A stretch of 6,722 bases of DNA from Nanobdellota archaeon (GCA_022572525.1 JACZVS010000026.1:1-6722), one strand, 5' to 3'. Counted from the first letter of the stretch, positions 1 through 6,010 are shown. Program-made: numbers and translations. The notes: generated by a model from the sequence alone, not told the origin.

Positions 1-286
1 TTTGTGCTGCGATTACTGCATCCTTTCCATTACATTTACCATCTTCATAAATAATCTTTATTCTTCTCCCATTTATCCCATTACTGTTAATTTCATCTAG
101 GGCCATTTGCAGTGTATTAACTTCTGTTTGACCATACAAAGCTGCATCGCCAGATAAAGCACCAATATACCCTATCTTTATAATGCCCTCGCTGGGTGGG
201 GAAGTTAAAATAGCTACAGCTACGATTACCACAACAATTGCAATAATCAAAACTGCAATTATCCATTTTGCATGTCCCTTTACCAT
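1..286 (-). CDS. LivJ-like ABC transporter substrate-binding protein, N-terminal part (cut by window edge)
   Basis: This is the first 95 codons of a membrane-anchored solute-binding protein; the rest lies beyond the left edge. Reading the minus strand from the ATG at 286, residues 1-8 are short and basic (MVKGHAKW). Residues about 9-28 form one hydrophobic Ile/Val/Ala helix, followed by a short Ser/Pro linker. From about residue 35 it matches the start of the type-1 periplasmic-binding fold (Peripla_BP_6 family): IKIGYIGALSGDAALYGQ, then NTLQMALDEINSNGINGR and IKIIYEDGKCNGKDA. Family members bind branched-chain amino acids, amides or related small solutes outside the cell and deliver them to an ABC permease; the ligand cannot be told here. 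The helix lacks a clear cleavage site or lipobox, so it probably stays as an N-terminal anchor. A weak AGGA ribosome site lies just upstream of the ATG. The HTH_10 regulator gene lies directly upstream on the same strand. Family call is firm, substrate unknown. Confidence 0.88.
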   Translation of the reverse strand, partial: MVKGHAKWIIAVLIIAIVVVIVAVAILTSPPSEGIIKIGYIGALSGDAALYGQTEVNTLQMALDEINSNGINGRRIKIIYEDGKCNGKDAVIAAQ

Positions 287-334
287 TTTGATCCTAAAAC
301 CTGTCTAACAGCAACATAGGAAAAGAAGTTAAAT

Positions 335-342
335 AATTTATA
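335..342 (-). promoter_or_regulatory. TATA box of the substrate-binding-protein gene
   Basis: The minus strand reads TATAAATT here, a good archaeal TATA element. A start of transcription about 25 bp downstream (near 312) would leave a leader of roughly 26 nt with a weak AGGA before the ATG at 286. The box directly abuts the operator-like palindrome at 341-358, which occupies the position of the BRE (TFB-binding) element. Position and sequence are seen; promoter activity is inferred. Confidence 0.6.
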
Positions 343-358
343 GCGAAATACTTCGCCT
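341..358. promoter_or_regulatory. Operator-like palindrome, copy 1 (substrate-binding-protein promoter)
   Basis: The plus strand reads TAGCGAAATACTTCGCCT. Its core is a perfect inverted repeat, GCGAA and TTCGC separated by ATAC (343-356). A second copy, inverted, lies in the promoter of the HTH_10 gene at 1060-1077, matching at 16 of 18 positions. This copy overlaps the edge of the TATA box, on its upstream side. Binding by the neighbouring HTH_10 protein is inferred from the shared site and gene order. From this position it could act either by blocking TFB/TBP or by recruiting them. Confidence 0.55.
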
Positions 359-369
359 TTTAAGAAAAA

Positions 370-1056
370 TCAGCTGAATCTCTTCATAACAAAAGGTACT
401 AACTTCCTCTCGGCCTTTCTCAAATGAGCTTGATAAGTAGAAAGAGAAATTCCCACCAATTTAGCAAGCTTTTCTAATTTGATTTGTCTTGGATATTCAT
501 AGTAACCTTTATCAACTGCTAATTTCAAAGCTTGTTTCTGTTTTTCTGTCAATTCTGGCAATAAGGTTAAGAAACCAAAATTTTTTATCTTTCTGTTGAC
601 GAACTGTAAAAGCTTTAATTTGTATTTCGCTTCCCCAACATGTATAAGCTTTGTAATATCTCTTTTTTCAAGAGACGCAATCTTCCATTCTTCCCAACCA
701 TCTTCATGCCATATTACGGGCTCAAAATGAATTAAGGAAGGGTTATAGGCTGTACTAACAAACAATTTAGTCTCTCTATCTATTGTATGAGAGGTTATTA
801 AAACGAAAAAATCTTCTTCACATTCCAATAACTCAAGCCTTCTATCTTTTTTGGCATGTTTTAACTTTCTTAATCCTCTAATGAATTTTTCCTTATTTTC
901 TCTGTGGCCTTCCAAAAGGCCTATAGCAATGAAATAATATCTATTGTTTTTAATATAGCAATTAACAGGATAATAATGCATCTTTACTCTACATTCTCTT
1001 AAAATTATACCTATCTTGTTCTTCTCATCAAAAACCTTGAATTTTGCTATCCACAT
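370..1056 (-). CDS. HTH_10 family (bacterio-opsin-activator-like) transcriptional regulator
   Basis: A 228-residue archaeal DNA-binding regulator. Residues about 166-225 carry the HTH_10 domain: LTEKQKQALKLAVDKGYYEY and PRQIKLEKLAKLVGISLS, followed by STYQAHLRKAERKLVPF, which matches the family's 'GI-S-ST---HLR-AERKL' recognition-helix pattern very closely. Residues 1-160 form an alpha/beta region I do not recognise beyond the kind of N-terminal sensor domain seen in HTH_10 proteins; the signal sensed is unknown. The start is the ATG at 1056, 26 bp from a TATA box centred near 1082, so the mRNA is probably leaderless. The gene sits between a transporter gene upstream and a solute-binding-protein gene downstream, all on one strand. 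Near-identical palindromic sites in its own promoter and in the downstream gene's promoter suggest autoregulation and control of solute uptake. Family assignment is strong; the target genes are inferred. Confidence 0.88.
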   Translation of the reverse strand: MWIAKFKVFDEKNKIGIILRECRVKMHYYPVNCYIKNNRYYFIAIGLLEGHRENKEKFIRGLRKLKHAKKDRRLELLECEEDFFVLITSHTIDRETKLFVSTAYNPSLIHFEPVIWHEDGWEEWKIASLEKRDITKLIHVGEAKYKLKLLQFVNRKIKNFGFLTLLPELTEKQKQALKLAVDKGYYEYPRQIKLEKLAKLVGISLSTYQAHLRKAERKLVPFVMKRFS

Positions 1057-1059
1057 GAG

Positions 1060-1077
1060 AGGCGAAGTATTCCGTTA
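1060..1077. promoter_or_regulatory. Operator-like palindrome, copy 2 (regulator's own promoter)
   Basis: The minus strand reads TAACGGAATACTTCGCCT, differing from copy 1 at 341-358 (read on the plus strand) at two positions. The two copies are therefore inverted around the HTH_10 gene. Here the site lies between the TATA box and the predicted transcription start. In archaea a protein bound there usually blocks RNA polymerase, so autorepression is the likely outcome. The sequence match is seen; the function is inferred. Confidence 0.55.
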
Positions 1078-1085
1078 CTTATAAA
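1078..1085 (-). promoter_or_regulatory. TATA box of the HTH_10 regulator gene
   Basis: The minus strand reads TTTATAAG. Its centre lies about 26 bp from the A of the ATG at 1056, the distance expected when transcription begins at or next to the start codon (leaderless mRNA). It lies in the 40-bp gap after the transporter gene's stop codon, so the regulator probably has its own promoter in addition to any read-through. Confidence 0.6.
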
Positions 1086-1096
1086 TTTTCTCATGC

Positions 1097-2236
1097 TCAA
1101 AGCAAAATAAGCAATACTTGAGAAATTCCTGTGAAGATGAATGTTGCAATATAAGAAGCTGTTACCAACATAACCGTATAGACAATAATTCTTCCAAAAT
1201 TAATGAAAATTTCTCTGAAAACGAGATATTCAACAATTCTTCTACTGAATCTCGCCTTGCTGTAAGTTAGAGTGTCTGTAGGAACGAAAGCCATTATGGG
1301 AATGAAAATAAAAATTGTTACAAAATAAACTTGTGAAATTGTCTTTACAAGAGTTCGGAAAAACCATAAAGCAATAAGGCCAAAAGAACCAAGCCTAATT
1401 AAAACTCGCTTGCCAACTTTGTCTGAAAGCTTTCCGGCCAAAATAGAGGAAAATGCCGCCACTACACCCGAAAGGGTTCCTACCAAACCTAGAGAAAAGA
1501 ATTTGCCAAGAATAGAGAAAATATAAAGTGGCCATAATATGCTGCTTGCCCCGCTTCCAATCCCTTGTGCAGTAAAAGCAGCTGCATCTTTTAGGCTGCC
1601 TCGTGAGAAAACTTTCGTCATCGAAAAATTTGCCTTTTCGTAGAACTCTTTAGAAAAGAAGAGTGGGACAGTAGAGAGTAGTAGAATCAAGCTTGCAGTG
1701 ATAAATAGAACAGTGAAGTTGAAGAAAGCTAGAATCAAGCCCCCAACAAGAGGGCCGATGATGGTACCAACTGCATTAACAAAGAAGGCTAATCCAACCT
1801 CTTGCCCTCTTACTTTCCTTACTGTAAATCTTGCTAAGTCAGCATGATGACCTATCCAATAAAGGGCATGGGAAAATGCCCCTATAATAGCAATTAGGAA
1901 AAGTGGGATATTAGAAGAAGATAAGAGTATAAGAAGAAAGAAAAAGGTTATCATAAAAGGTGCGCTAAGTAGAATAACATGTTTAAAGCCTATTCTTGAT
2001 GCAATCTTCGCTGATATAAAAGAAGAGGGGATAAATGCTAATGCAAATACTATAAAGAAATACATTACAATTGGCAAGGAGAGATTAATCACAAAAAATA
2101 AATATACTGGTAAGAAAATTCCAATCATGCTTAATGCAAAGAACCTGAGTGCAATTGCAAGGTAGAGCTCATCAAGCTCTCGATTAAGGATTAGATGCAA
2201 AAAAGATGGATTTGAAATATGAATATCTCTTGGCAT
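1097..2236 (-). CDS. Major facilitator superfamily (MFS) transporter
   Basis: A 379-residue, highly hydrophobic integral membrane protein, the usual length for an MFS carrier of about 10-12 helices. The MFS loop signature appears in both halves. After the second helix there is a degenerate version (SAKIASRIGFKHVILL, about 75-90). In the C-terminal half there is a good version (AGKLSDKVGKRVLI, about 267-280, pattern G-L-D--G-R). Glycine/proline-rich helix segments (GTIIGPLVGGLIL, about 157-169) also fit. A charged and polar segment inside the fourth-helix region, YWIGHHADLARF (126-137), may line the substrate path. The substrate is not predictable; drug efflux or uptake of a small metabolite are both possible. 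The start at 2236 follows AGAGGAC, a good ribosome-binding site, and a TATA-like box lies further upstream in the divergent promoter at 2271-2299. It is followed on the same strand by the regulator gene after 40 bp. Confidence 0.85.
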   Translation of the reverse strand: MPRDIHISNPSFLHLILNRELDELYLAIALRFFALSMIGIFLPVYLFFVINLSLPIVMYFFIVFALAFIPSSFISAKIASRIGFKHVILLSAPFMITFFFLLILLSSSNIPLFLIAIIGAFSHALYWIGHHADLARFTVRKVRGQEVGLAFFVNAVGTIIGPLVGGLILAFFNFTVLFITASLILLLSTVPLFFSKEFYEKANFSMTKVFSRGSLKDAAAFTAQGIGSGASSILWPLYIFSILGKFFSLGLVGTLSGVVAAFSSILAGKLSDKVGKRVLIRLGSFGLIALWFFRTLVKTISQVYFVTIFIFIPIMAFVPTDTLTYSKARFSRRIVEYLVFREIFINFGRIIVYTVMLVTASYIATFIFTGISQVLLILL

Positions 2237-2270
2237 TTTCGTCCTCTTTTTAATCTACAACTAGAATCAT

Positions 2271-2299
2271 CTTAAAAAGTTTTCCAAAACTTTTTTAAG
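2271..2299. promoter_or_regulatory. Divergent promoter formed by a large inverted repeat
   Basis: The left arm CTTAAAAAGTTTT (2271-2283) is the reverse complement of the right arm AAAACTTTTTTAAG (2286-2299), except for one extra T, with a CC centre. Each arm ends in a TATA-like CTTTTTAAG or CTTTTTTAAG facing outward: minus strand toward the MFS gene (ATG 2236, about 39 bp away) and plus strand toward the small membrane protein gene (ATG 2327, about 32 bp away). The A-rich segments beside the centre would serve as back-to-back BRE regions, so both promoters could compete for or share one factor. Symmetry is seen; promoter function is inferred. Confidence 0.55.
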
Positions 2300-2326
2300 C
2301 CAATAACCTTTCCGAAAGAAGAGAGG

Positions 2327-2725
2327 ATGGAAGATATAGATATTATTGCCTCAGGAATTTTACAAGCCGTGCAAAGAGGCGAGACTAAAAGCAAAGCTAC
2401 TCAAACTTTTCTTAATGCTGGTTATTCAAGAGATCTTGTTGCAAGAGCTGCTAAAAAGGTAGAATCAATGGGACAAGGAGTTGCTAGTGTTCCATCTTAT
2501 CCAGTAGTGCCAAGCAAGCAAAGGCCAAGACAACAGCCAACATCAATGCCTATGCCAACTTCTAGAAGAGTAGCATTAAGAGGACCAGCAGGACAAGGAG
2601 GAATATTTCCGGCAAAAAAGCCAAGAGGGGGATCAATGCTAACTTGGATCGTTATATTTGCAGTTGTAATAGTTACAATTTTTGTAAATGGCTTCTTGAT
2701 TTGGAAGTTTGTGCTAGGGAGTTAA
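2327..2725 (+). CDS. Small C-terminally anchored membrane protein with N-terminal UBA-like helical motif
   Basis: A 132-residue protein of unknown function with a clear three-part plan. Residues about 1-48 are predicted helical (MEDIDIIASGILQAVQRGET and so on, to VARAAKKVESMG). The GYSRDLVARAAKKV turn-and-helix resembles the short UBA-like modules common in archaeal and candidate-phylum proteins. Residues about 50-103 are a low-complexity, Pro/Gln/Arg-rich basic linker that ends in KKPRGGS. Residues about 104-129 form a single transmembrane helix (LTWIVIFAVVIVTIFVNGFL) with only WKFVLGS after it. Without a signal peptide, the N-terminal part should face the cytoplasm, with the basic linker at the inner membrane face. 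The ATG follows AAGAAGAGAGG directly with almost no spacer, so it may be read from a very short or absent leader. It is divergent from the MFS gene, sharing a symmetric promoter, and convergent with the Ig-like gene 10 bp downstream. Confidence 0.72.
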   Translation: MEDIDIIASGILQAVQRGETKSKATQTFLNAGYSRDLVARAAKKVESMGQGVASVPSYPVVPSKQRPRQQPTSMPMPTSRRVALRGPAGQGGIFPAKKPRGGSMLTWIVIFAVVIVTIFVNGFLIWKFVLGS

Positions 2726-2735
2726 GAAGTTATAC

Positions 2736-3155
2736 TTAATTGGGAAAAGCCACAGTAAAAGTTGTCCCGGCGTTAGCTTGATTTCCGAACTTGTCAGTAC
2801 ATCTAATAATCAAGAAGTAATGTTCCTGTCTTTCCTTGGTATTGACAGTCTCTTCAAATCCCTCATTGAATTGTGCATGATACCTTTTTCCAGTTTTTTC
2901 CATCTCCTTATAGGAGGCTGCTATACCTCCTCCAGCATTTCCTTCTCTCCACACAAATCCTTTACCAGATTCACAAGTTGCGTCTGTACTAGTTACTACT
3001 CTAATTACAACGTAATCTTTTTTCACAACAGATCCGTCTTTAGGAGTGACTATTCTTATTTTGAATGCATCATCTACAGCAATTGCTAAGGGAGAGAATA
3101 TCAAAATCGATAGAATCGTAAAGATTATTATTAGTCCCTTCATATCCTTAACCAT
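2736..3155 (-). CDS. Small secreted protein with a single Ig-like domain
   Basis: A 139-residue predicted secreted protein. Residues about 5-26 form a signal peptide (MKGLIIIFTILSILIFSPLA) ending in an AIA-type cleavage site before VDDAF. The mature part reads as one bacterial/archaeal Ig-like beta-sandwich: IRIVTPKDGSVVKKDYVVIR opening strands, TSTDATCE, a variable middle, then HYFLIIRCTDKFGNQANAGT and a closing FTVAFPN strand. The 'RCTD--GN' end motif is typical of Ig-like repeats in archaeal surface proteins. The two cysteines (in ATCE and IRCTD) may form a disulfide. There is no C-terminal anchor, so it is probably released or bound to surface proteins. ATGs at 3155 and 3143 are both possible. 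TATA-like TATTTAA (3179-3185) lies about 27 bp before the first, and TTAAATTT (3168-3175) about 28 bp before the second. The second start would give a more standard signal peptide. Confidence 0.78.
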   Translation of the reverse strand: MVKDMKGLIIIFTILSILIFSPLAIAVDDAFKIRIVTPKDGSVVKKDYVVIRVVTSTDATCESGKGFVWREGNAGGGIAASYKEMEKTGKRYHAQFNEGFEETVNTKERQEHYFLIIRCTDKFGNQANAGTTFTVAFPN

Positions 3156-3178
3156 AGATTACTACAGAAATTTAACCC

Positions 3179-3185
3179 TTAAATA
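3179..3185 (-). promoter_or_regulatory. TATA box of the Ig-like protein gene
   Basis: The minus strand reads TATTTAA within TTATTTAAGGG, centred about 27 bp from the ATG at 3155, which would give a leaderless mRNA. Two other candidates exist: TTAAATTT at 3168-3175, which suits the internal ATG at 3143, and CTTTTTAAC at 3214-3222 just after the ribonuclease J stop codon. I cannot choose between them from sequence alone. Confidence 0.45.
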
Positions 3186-3225
3186 ATTTTTGTGATGTTC
3201 TGATTATTTTCGAGTTAAAAAGCGA

Positions 3226-4542
3226 TCAAACCAAATTCAGAGTCTGACCATTCTTAGTAATATGAACACTCTTGCCAATCTTGTAATCCATTTCAACACA
3301 TAAGCCAGCAAGTGTTGTCAACTTAGGAATATCCCCATGGGCAGGAATAACATGTTTTGGCTTTAACATTGTGATTAAGTCCCTTAAATCCTCTCGAGCG
3401 GCATGTCCACTTACATGGACGTCTAAAAAGATCCTTGCTCCTTTTTCTCTCAACCTTTTGTCAAGAGCTTTCTTGTTAGCTTCGTTAACCGGGGCAGGAA
3501 TTGTTTTGCTGCTGAAAATAACATGATCTCTCGGTCGTAATTTGAAAGGAAACTGATCATGTGCAAGCCTTACAAGAACACTACCAGGCTCGCCTTGATG
3601 GCCAGTGCAAGCAAGCAAGTATTTATCTGGCCTCTCAGCAACTTTTTTCAGAATCTTTTTAATGTCTTTCCTATAACTATAAATCTCAATATCTTTATGA
3701 AAATCAATCAGGTTTGCCCTTACAGCAGAATTAACATATTTCCCCAAAGAGCGGCCAAGGAAAATAATTTTCCTATCAATCTGCTTTCCAAAATCTACTA
3801 TGCTCTTTAAGCGAGCAATATGTGAAGAAAATGTAGTCACAATAATGCATGCATCATCGTTCTGAGTATTCAGTAAAATATCTCCAAGCATTTCTCTCGC
3901 AATTTTTTCAGAGGGAGTTTTTTGTTCTGCAGCTGCATAGAGAGAATCCACAATTAAAGTGTGCACTCCATCTTCGGCAATTTTCTTAAGCCTTGCGTAA
4001 TTGGGCTTTCTTCCGATAACAGGAAAATTATCAAGCTTAAAGTCATTAGCGTAAATGATAGCACCTTCATCACTATGAATAACTATGATTGCAGTCTGAA
4101 GAGTAGAATGAGTAACATGTAAAAATTCTATGTCTACCCCATTAACCTGAAAGTGAGAATTAGGATGGATTGGCCTTCTTCTGTTTTTCATATTTATCAT
4201 GTTATCCCTTGCTAATGCATTTAGTACTTCTATTGTGAAGGGAGTGGCAAAGATATCTGCCTTGTAATTCCTTTCCAGGTAAGGAACAGCCCCAACATGA
4301 TCTAGATGTGCATGGCTTATTATTTGCGCACATACTTTGCCTCTCAATTTTTCTATGGAGGAAATATTTGGAAGAGCGCCTATTTCTTTGAGACGAGAAG
4401 GAGTGTGCCTTCCCTCTTCAAGCTCGACTATGGGAGGCAAATAAAGCCCACAATCTACAATAAAGGTTTTGCCATTATCAAGCTCTATAGCAACCATGTT
4501 CTTGCCAACTTCACTGAATCCGCCTACTGCATGGAATTTCAT
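3226..4542 (-). CDS. rnj: Archaeal ribonuclease J (metallo-beta-lactamase/beta-CASP nuclease)
   Basis: A 438-residue RNase J-type nuclease, which degrades or trims RNA by 5'-3' exonuclease and sometimes endonuclease action in the cytoplasm. The zinc site is complete. It has the HAHLDH motif (77-82), His145 in THS and Asp167 in ANDFKLD. The beta-CASP region shows motif A near Asp199 (VDSLYA), TGHQGEPGSVLVRLA (the family's nucleotide-pocket motif, more often TGSQGEP), FSSKTIPAP, motif B at His380 (VSGHAARED) and motif C at His402 (IPAHGD). The start MKFHAVGGFSEVGKNM matches the RNase J N-terminus, so the ATG at 4542 is well supported. The length fits archaeal RNase J; the longer bacterial enzymes carry an extra C-terminal domain. 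It has its own TATA box and a purine-rich leader with AAAGGA. The PUA-domain gene lies upstream and the Ig-like gene downstream, both on the same strand. Confidence 0.92.
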   Translation of the reverse strand: MKFHAVGGFSEVGKNMVAIELDNGKTFIVDCGLYLPPIVELEEGRHTPSRLKEIGALPNISSIEKLRGKVCAQIISHAHLDHVGAVPYLERNYKADIFATPFTIEVLNALARDNMINMKNRRRPIHPNSHFQVNGVDIEFLHVTHSTLQTAIIVIHSDEGAIIYANDFKLDNFPVIGRKPNYARLKKIAEDGVHTLIVDSLYAAAEQKTPSEKIAREMLGDILLNTQNDDACIIVTTFSSHIARLKSIVDFGKQIDRKIIFLGRSLGKYVNSAVRANLIDFHKDIEIYSYRKDIKKILKKVAERPDKYLLACTGHQGEPGSVLVRLAHDQFPFKLRPRDHVIFSSKTIPAPVNEANKKALDKRLREKGARIFLDVHVSGHAAREDLRDLITMLKPKHVIPAHGDIPKLTTLAGLCVEMDYKIGKSVHITKNGQTLNLV

Positions 4543-4590
4543 TTTCTAATTTCCTTTCTTTTCTTCCTCTTTTCCAATGTATAGAAAAAG

Positions 4591-4602
4591 GACTTTAAAA
4601 AG
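4591..4602 (-). promoter_or_regulatory. TATA box of the ribonuclease J gene
   Basis: The minus strand reads CTTTTTAAAGTC, matching the CTTTTTAAG-like boxes seen elsewhere in this window. Transcription would start near 4572, giving a leader of about 30 nt. That leader is strongly purine-rich (GAGGAAG, then AAAGGAAAT), offering a ribosome-binding site. Unlike several neighbours, this gene is therefore probably not leaderless. Confidence 0.5.
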
Positions 4603-4616
4603 ATGGCTGTTCATGT

Positions 4617-5069
4617 TCAATCAAGTTTGGTTCTAGATCTTCTTGATCTGGGCAGCTGATTCTTAAGAGTTCCTTCTTTAAAATTCGCACACCCAAGAAT
4701 ATGTCCTTTATGTTTAATGATAATATAACCTTGATTGAGTTCCTCTCTTGCATCTAAATCCTCTCCTCTCATGAACCTTTCAGCATCTTCTTTTGAAAGT
4801 TCAGCACAATTCTTAGTTGCATGTTTTCCAAACACCTGTAAGAAATCAGTTGTTGGCTTCAGAACTTTGTTAGGCCTCAAGAAAGCAAGTCCTGCAGTTT
4901 CTGCCTTGGCAAAAAGAGGATCAGTAAGGCATTCCTGTGTTGTTATGTAAATCTTCTTTTGAGTCTTGAAGATGGCGAGGCCTTTGAATTCCTCTTTGCC
5001 TAAGTCAAATCTCTCTCTGACATATGAAAGCATGCTTTCCCTTTCCTTTCTCGAGAGCCTTTTTTTCAT
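4617..5069 (-). CDS. PUA-domain RNA-binding protein, partner of the NOP2/Sun methyltransferase
   Basis: A 150-residue RNA-binding protein. Residues about 92-145 form a PUA-like domain: LSKEDAERFMRGEDLD, then GYIIIKHKGHILGCANF and GTLKNQLPRSRRSR. The preceding part, about 25-90, has AGLAFLRPNKVLKPTTDFLQ and VFGKHATKNCAEL. It resembles the segment before PUA in NIP7-like proteins and in the RNA-binding part of RNA m5C methyltransferases. The protein ends in a basic tail (RSRRSRTK). It has no methyltransferase motifs. Its ATG overlaps the stop codon of the upstream methyltransferase as ATGA, with no strong ribosome-binding site, so translation is probably coupled by termination-reinitiation. The likely role is to bind tRNA or rRNA and position it for the methyltransferase; in some relatives both parts are one polypeptide. 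Domain call is good, the partnership is inferred from gene arrangement. Confidence 0.82.
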   Translation of the reverse strand: MKKRLSRKERESMLSYVRERFDLGKEEFKGLAIFKTQKKIYITTQECLTDPLFAKAETAGLAFLRPNKVLKPTTDFLQVFGKHATKNCAELSKEDAERFMRGEDLDAREELNQGYIIIKHKGHILGCANFKEGTLKNQLPRSRRSRTKLD

Positions 5070-5962
5070 TTTTTCCGGATTTTGGCTATGTAAAAGCCAC
5101 TTGTATTGTAATCATGAATATACAACCTGACGGTTTTCTTAAGCTCCGCATCAAAAGAAGTATCTCTGAATTTTGTTAATCCAGAATGCAACTTAATTCC
5201 TTTAATCTTGATTGGCTCAAGAACTGCATCTTCATTGTTGTTGAGCAAAAACTGCACAACCCCCTCATTCTCCTCAGGAGCATAAGTACATGTAGAATAA
5301 ATTAAAATGCCACCAGGATTAAGGAGCTGCCATGCCCTCGAGATCATCTTTTTCTGAAGAGATGCAAATCCCCTTATTATCCTTTCACTCCATTTAATAA
5401 AATATTTTCTCATACTTCCTTCTAGAGAGCAAGGAACATCAAGCAATATTTTATCAAATCTAGAGTCTGGAAAGGATCTTACATCAAATCTTGTTACAGC
5501 AATATTCATGCAGCCAAGCTTATTCATATTCCCCCTTAATGCCTTTATTCTCTCATATGCATTATCATTTGCAATGATACAGCCCTTATTGTTCATCATC
5601 TGGGATATTTGAGTTGTTTTGCTTCCAGGAGCCGCTGTTAAGTCAAGAATTCTGTCTGTCTCTGATGGTTCTAACACGAGAGGAGGCAACATTGAGGCCG
5701 CATCCTGTAAGTAAATGTAACCAAGGAAGTATTCAAGAGTATTAGTCACTTTAGCTGCATACCCCCCTTCAACAAAGAATCCATTTTCATACCAACTTAC
5801 TGGCTTGAGATTAAGTTTTGTCATTTCCAAGAGATCTTGCCTTCGAATCTTAAGTGTATTAACTCTGACAGAAACGGCTTGTGGCTTTTCATGGTAAGAT
5901 AGAAATTTCTCGAAATTCGGAATGACTTTCTTGTAACGCTGTTTCAATTTCTTGGGGATCAT
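5066..5962 (-). CDS. NOP2/Sun family RNA 5-methylcytosine methyltransferase
   Basis: A 298-residue S-adenosylmethionine-dependent enzyme that methylates carbon 5 of cytosine in tRNA or rRNA. The N-terminal part (about 1-90) has the family's RVNTLK segment (33-38) and the YLQDAASMLPPLVL motif (84-97). Motif I, LDLTAAPGSKTTQ (106-118), binds the cofactor. Motif IV is DVPCSLEG, with Cys178 as the resolving cysteine (DAPCSGEG is more common). Motif VI is YSTCTYAPEENE, with Cys225 as the nucleophile. Both cysteines are present, so activity is expected. The protein is methyltransferase-only, and the RNA-binding PUA region is encoded by the next gene, overlapping by 4 bp. The ATG at 5962 lies 24.5 bp from the centre of a palindromic TTTAAA, so the mRNA is probably leaderless. 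The divergent GTPase-like gene shares that promoter. Which RNA and which cytosine is modified cannot be told. Confidence 0.92.
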   Translation of the reverse strand: MIPKKLKQRYKKVIPNFEKFLSYHEKPQAVSVRVNTLKIRRQDLLEMTKLNLKPVSWYENGFFVEGGYAAKVTNTLEYFLGYIYLQDAASMLPPLVLEPSETDRILDLTAAPGSKTTQISQMMNNKGCIIANDNAYERIKALRGNMNKLGCMNIAVTRFDVRSFPDSRFDKILLDVPCSLEGSMRKYFIKWSERIIRGFASLQKKMISRAWQLLNPGGILIYSTCTYAPEENEGVVQFLLNNNEDAVLEPIKIKGIKLHSGLTKFRDTSFDAELKKTVRLYIHDYNTSGFYIAKIRKK

Positions 5963-5983
5963 GAAAGGGAAAAGAAAAAGTGT

Positions 5984-5989
5984 TTTAAA
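5984..5989. promoter_or_regulatory. Single symmetric TATA box for two divergent genes
   Basis: TTTAAA reads the same on both strands. Its centre, 5986.5, is exactly midway between the A of the minus-strand ATG at 5962 and the A of the plus-strand ATG at 6011, 24.5 bp each way. Archaeal transcription starts about 25 bp from the TATA centre, so both genes could be read as leaderless mRNAs from this one element. No second TATA-like sequence lies in the 48-bp gap. The plus direction has the more A-rich BRE region (AAAAAGTG). Geometry is seen; use in both directions is inferred. Confidence 0.6.
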
Positions 5990-6010
5990 TTTCTATCTCC
6001 TTTCCTAAGC

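Noticed and set aside
2778..3089. A 103-codon plus-strand open frame opposite the Ig-like gene
   Set aside because: It is antisense to a gene with a clear signal peptide and Ig-like motifs, its protein is rich in Ser/Phe/Cys/Tyr without any recognisable domain, and it has no promoter of its own that I can support.
3217..3221. Short T-run (minus strand) after the ribonuclease J stop codon as an intrinsic terminator; a similar T5 run follows the regulator stop at 365-369
   Set aside because: Five-base T runs are common at this base composition, and the first lies within a TATA-like CTTTTTAAC, so it cannot be called a terminator with confidence.
3559..3810. An 83-codon plus-strand open frame inside ribonuclease J
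   Set aside because: It is the reverse-strand shadow of strongly conserved beta-CASP coding sequence and shows no domain.
4306..4584. A 92-codon plus-strand open frame over the ribonuclease J N-terminus
   Set aside because: It lies opposite the catalytic HAHLDH region. The hydrophobic C-terminal stretch comes from the purine-rich leader read backwards.
4735..4950. A 71-codon plus-strand open frame inside the PUA protein gene
   Set aside because: It is antisense to conserved PUA coding sequence; low-complexity Ser-rich product with no support.
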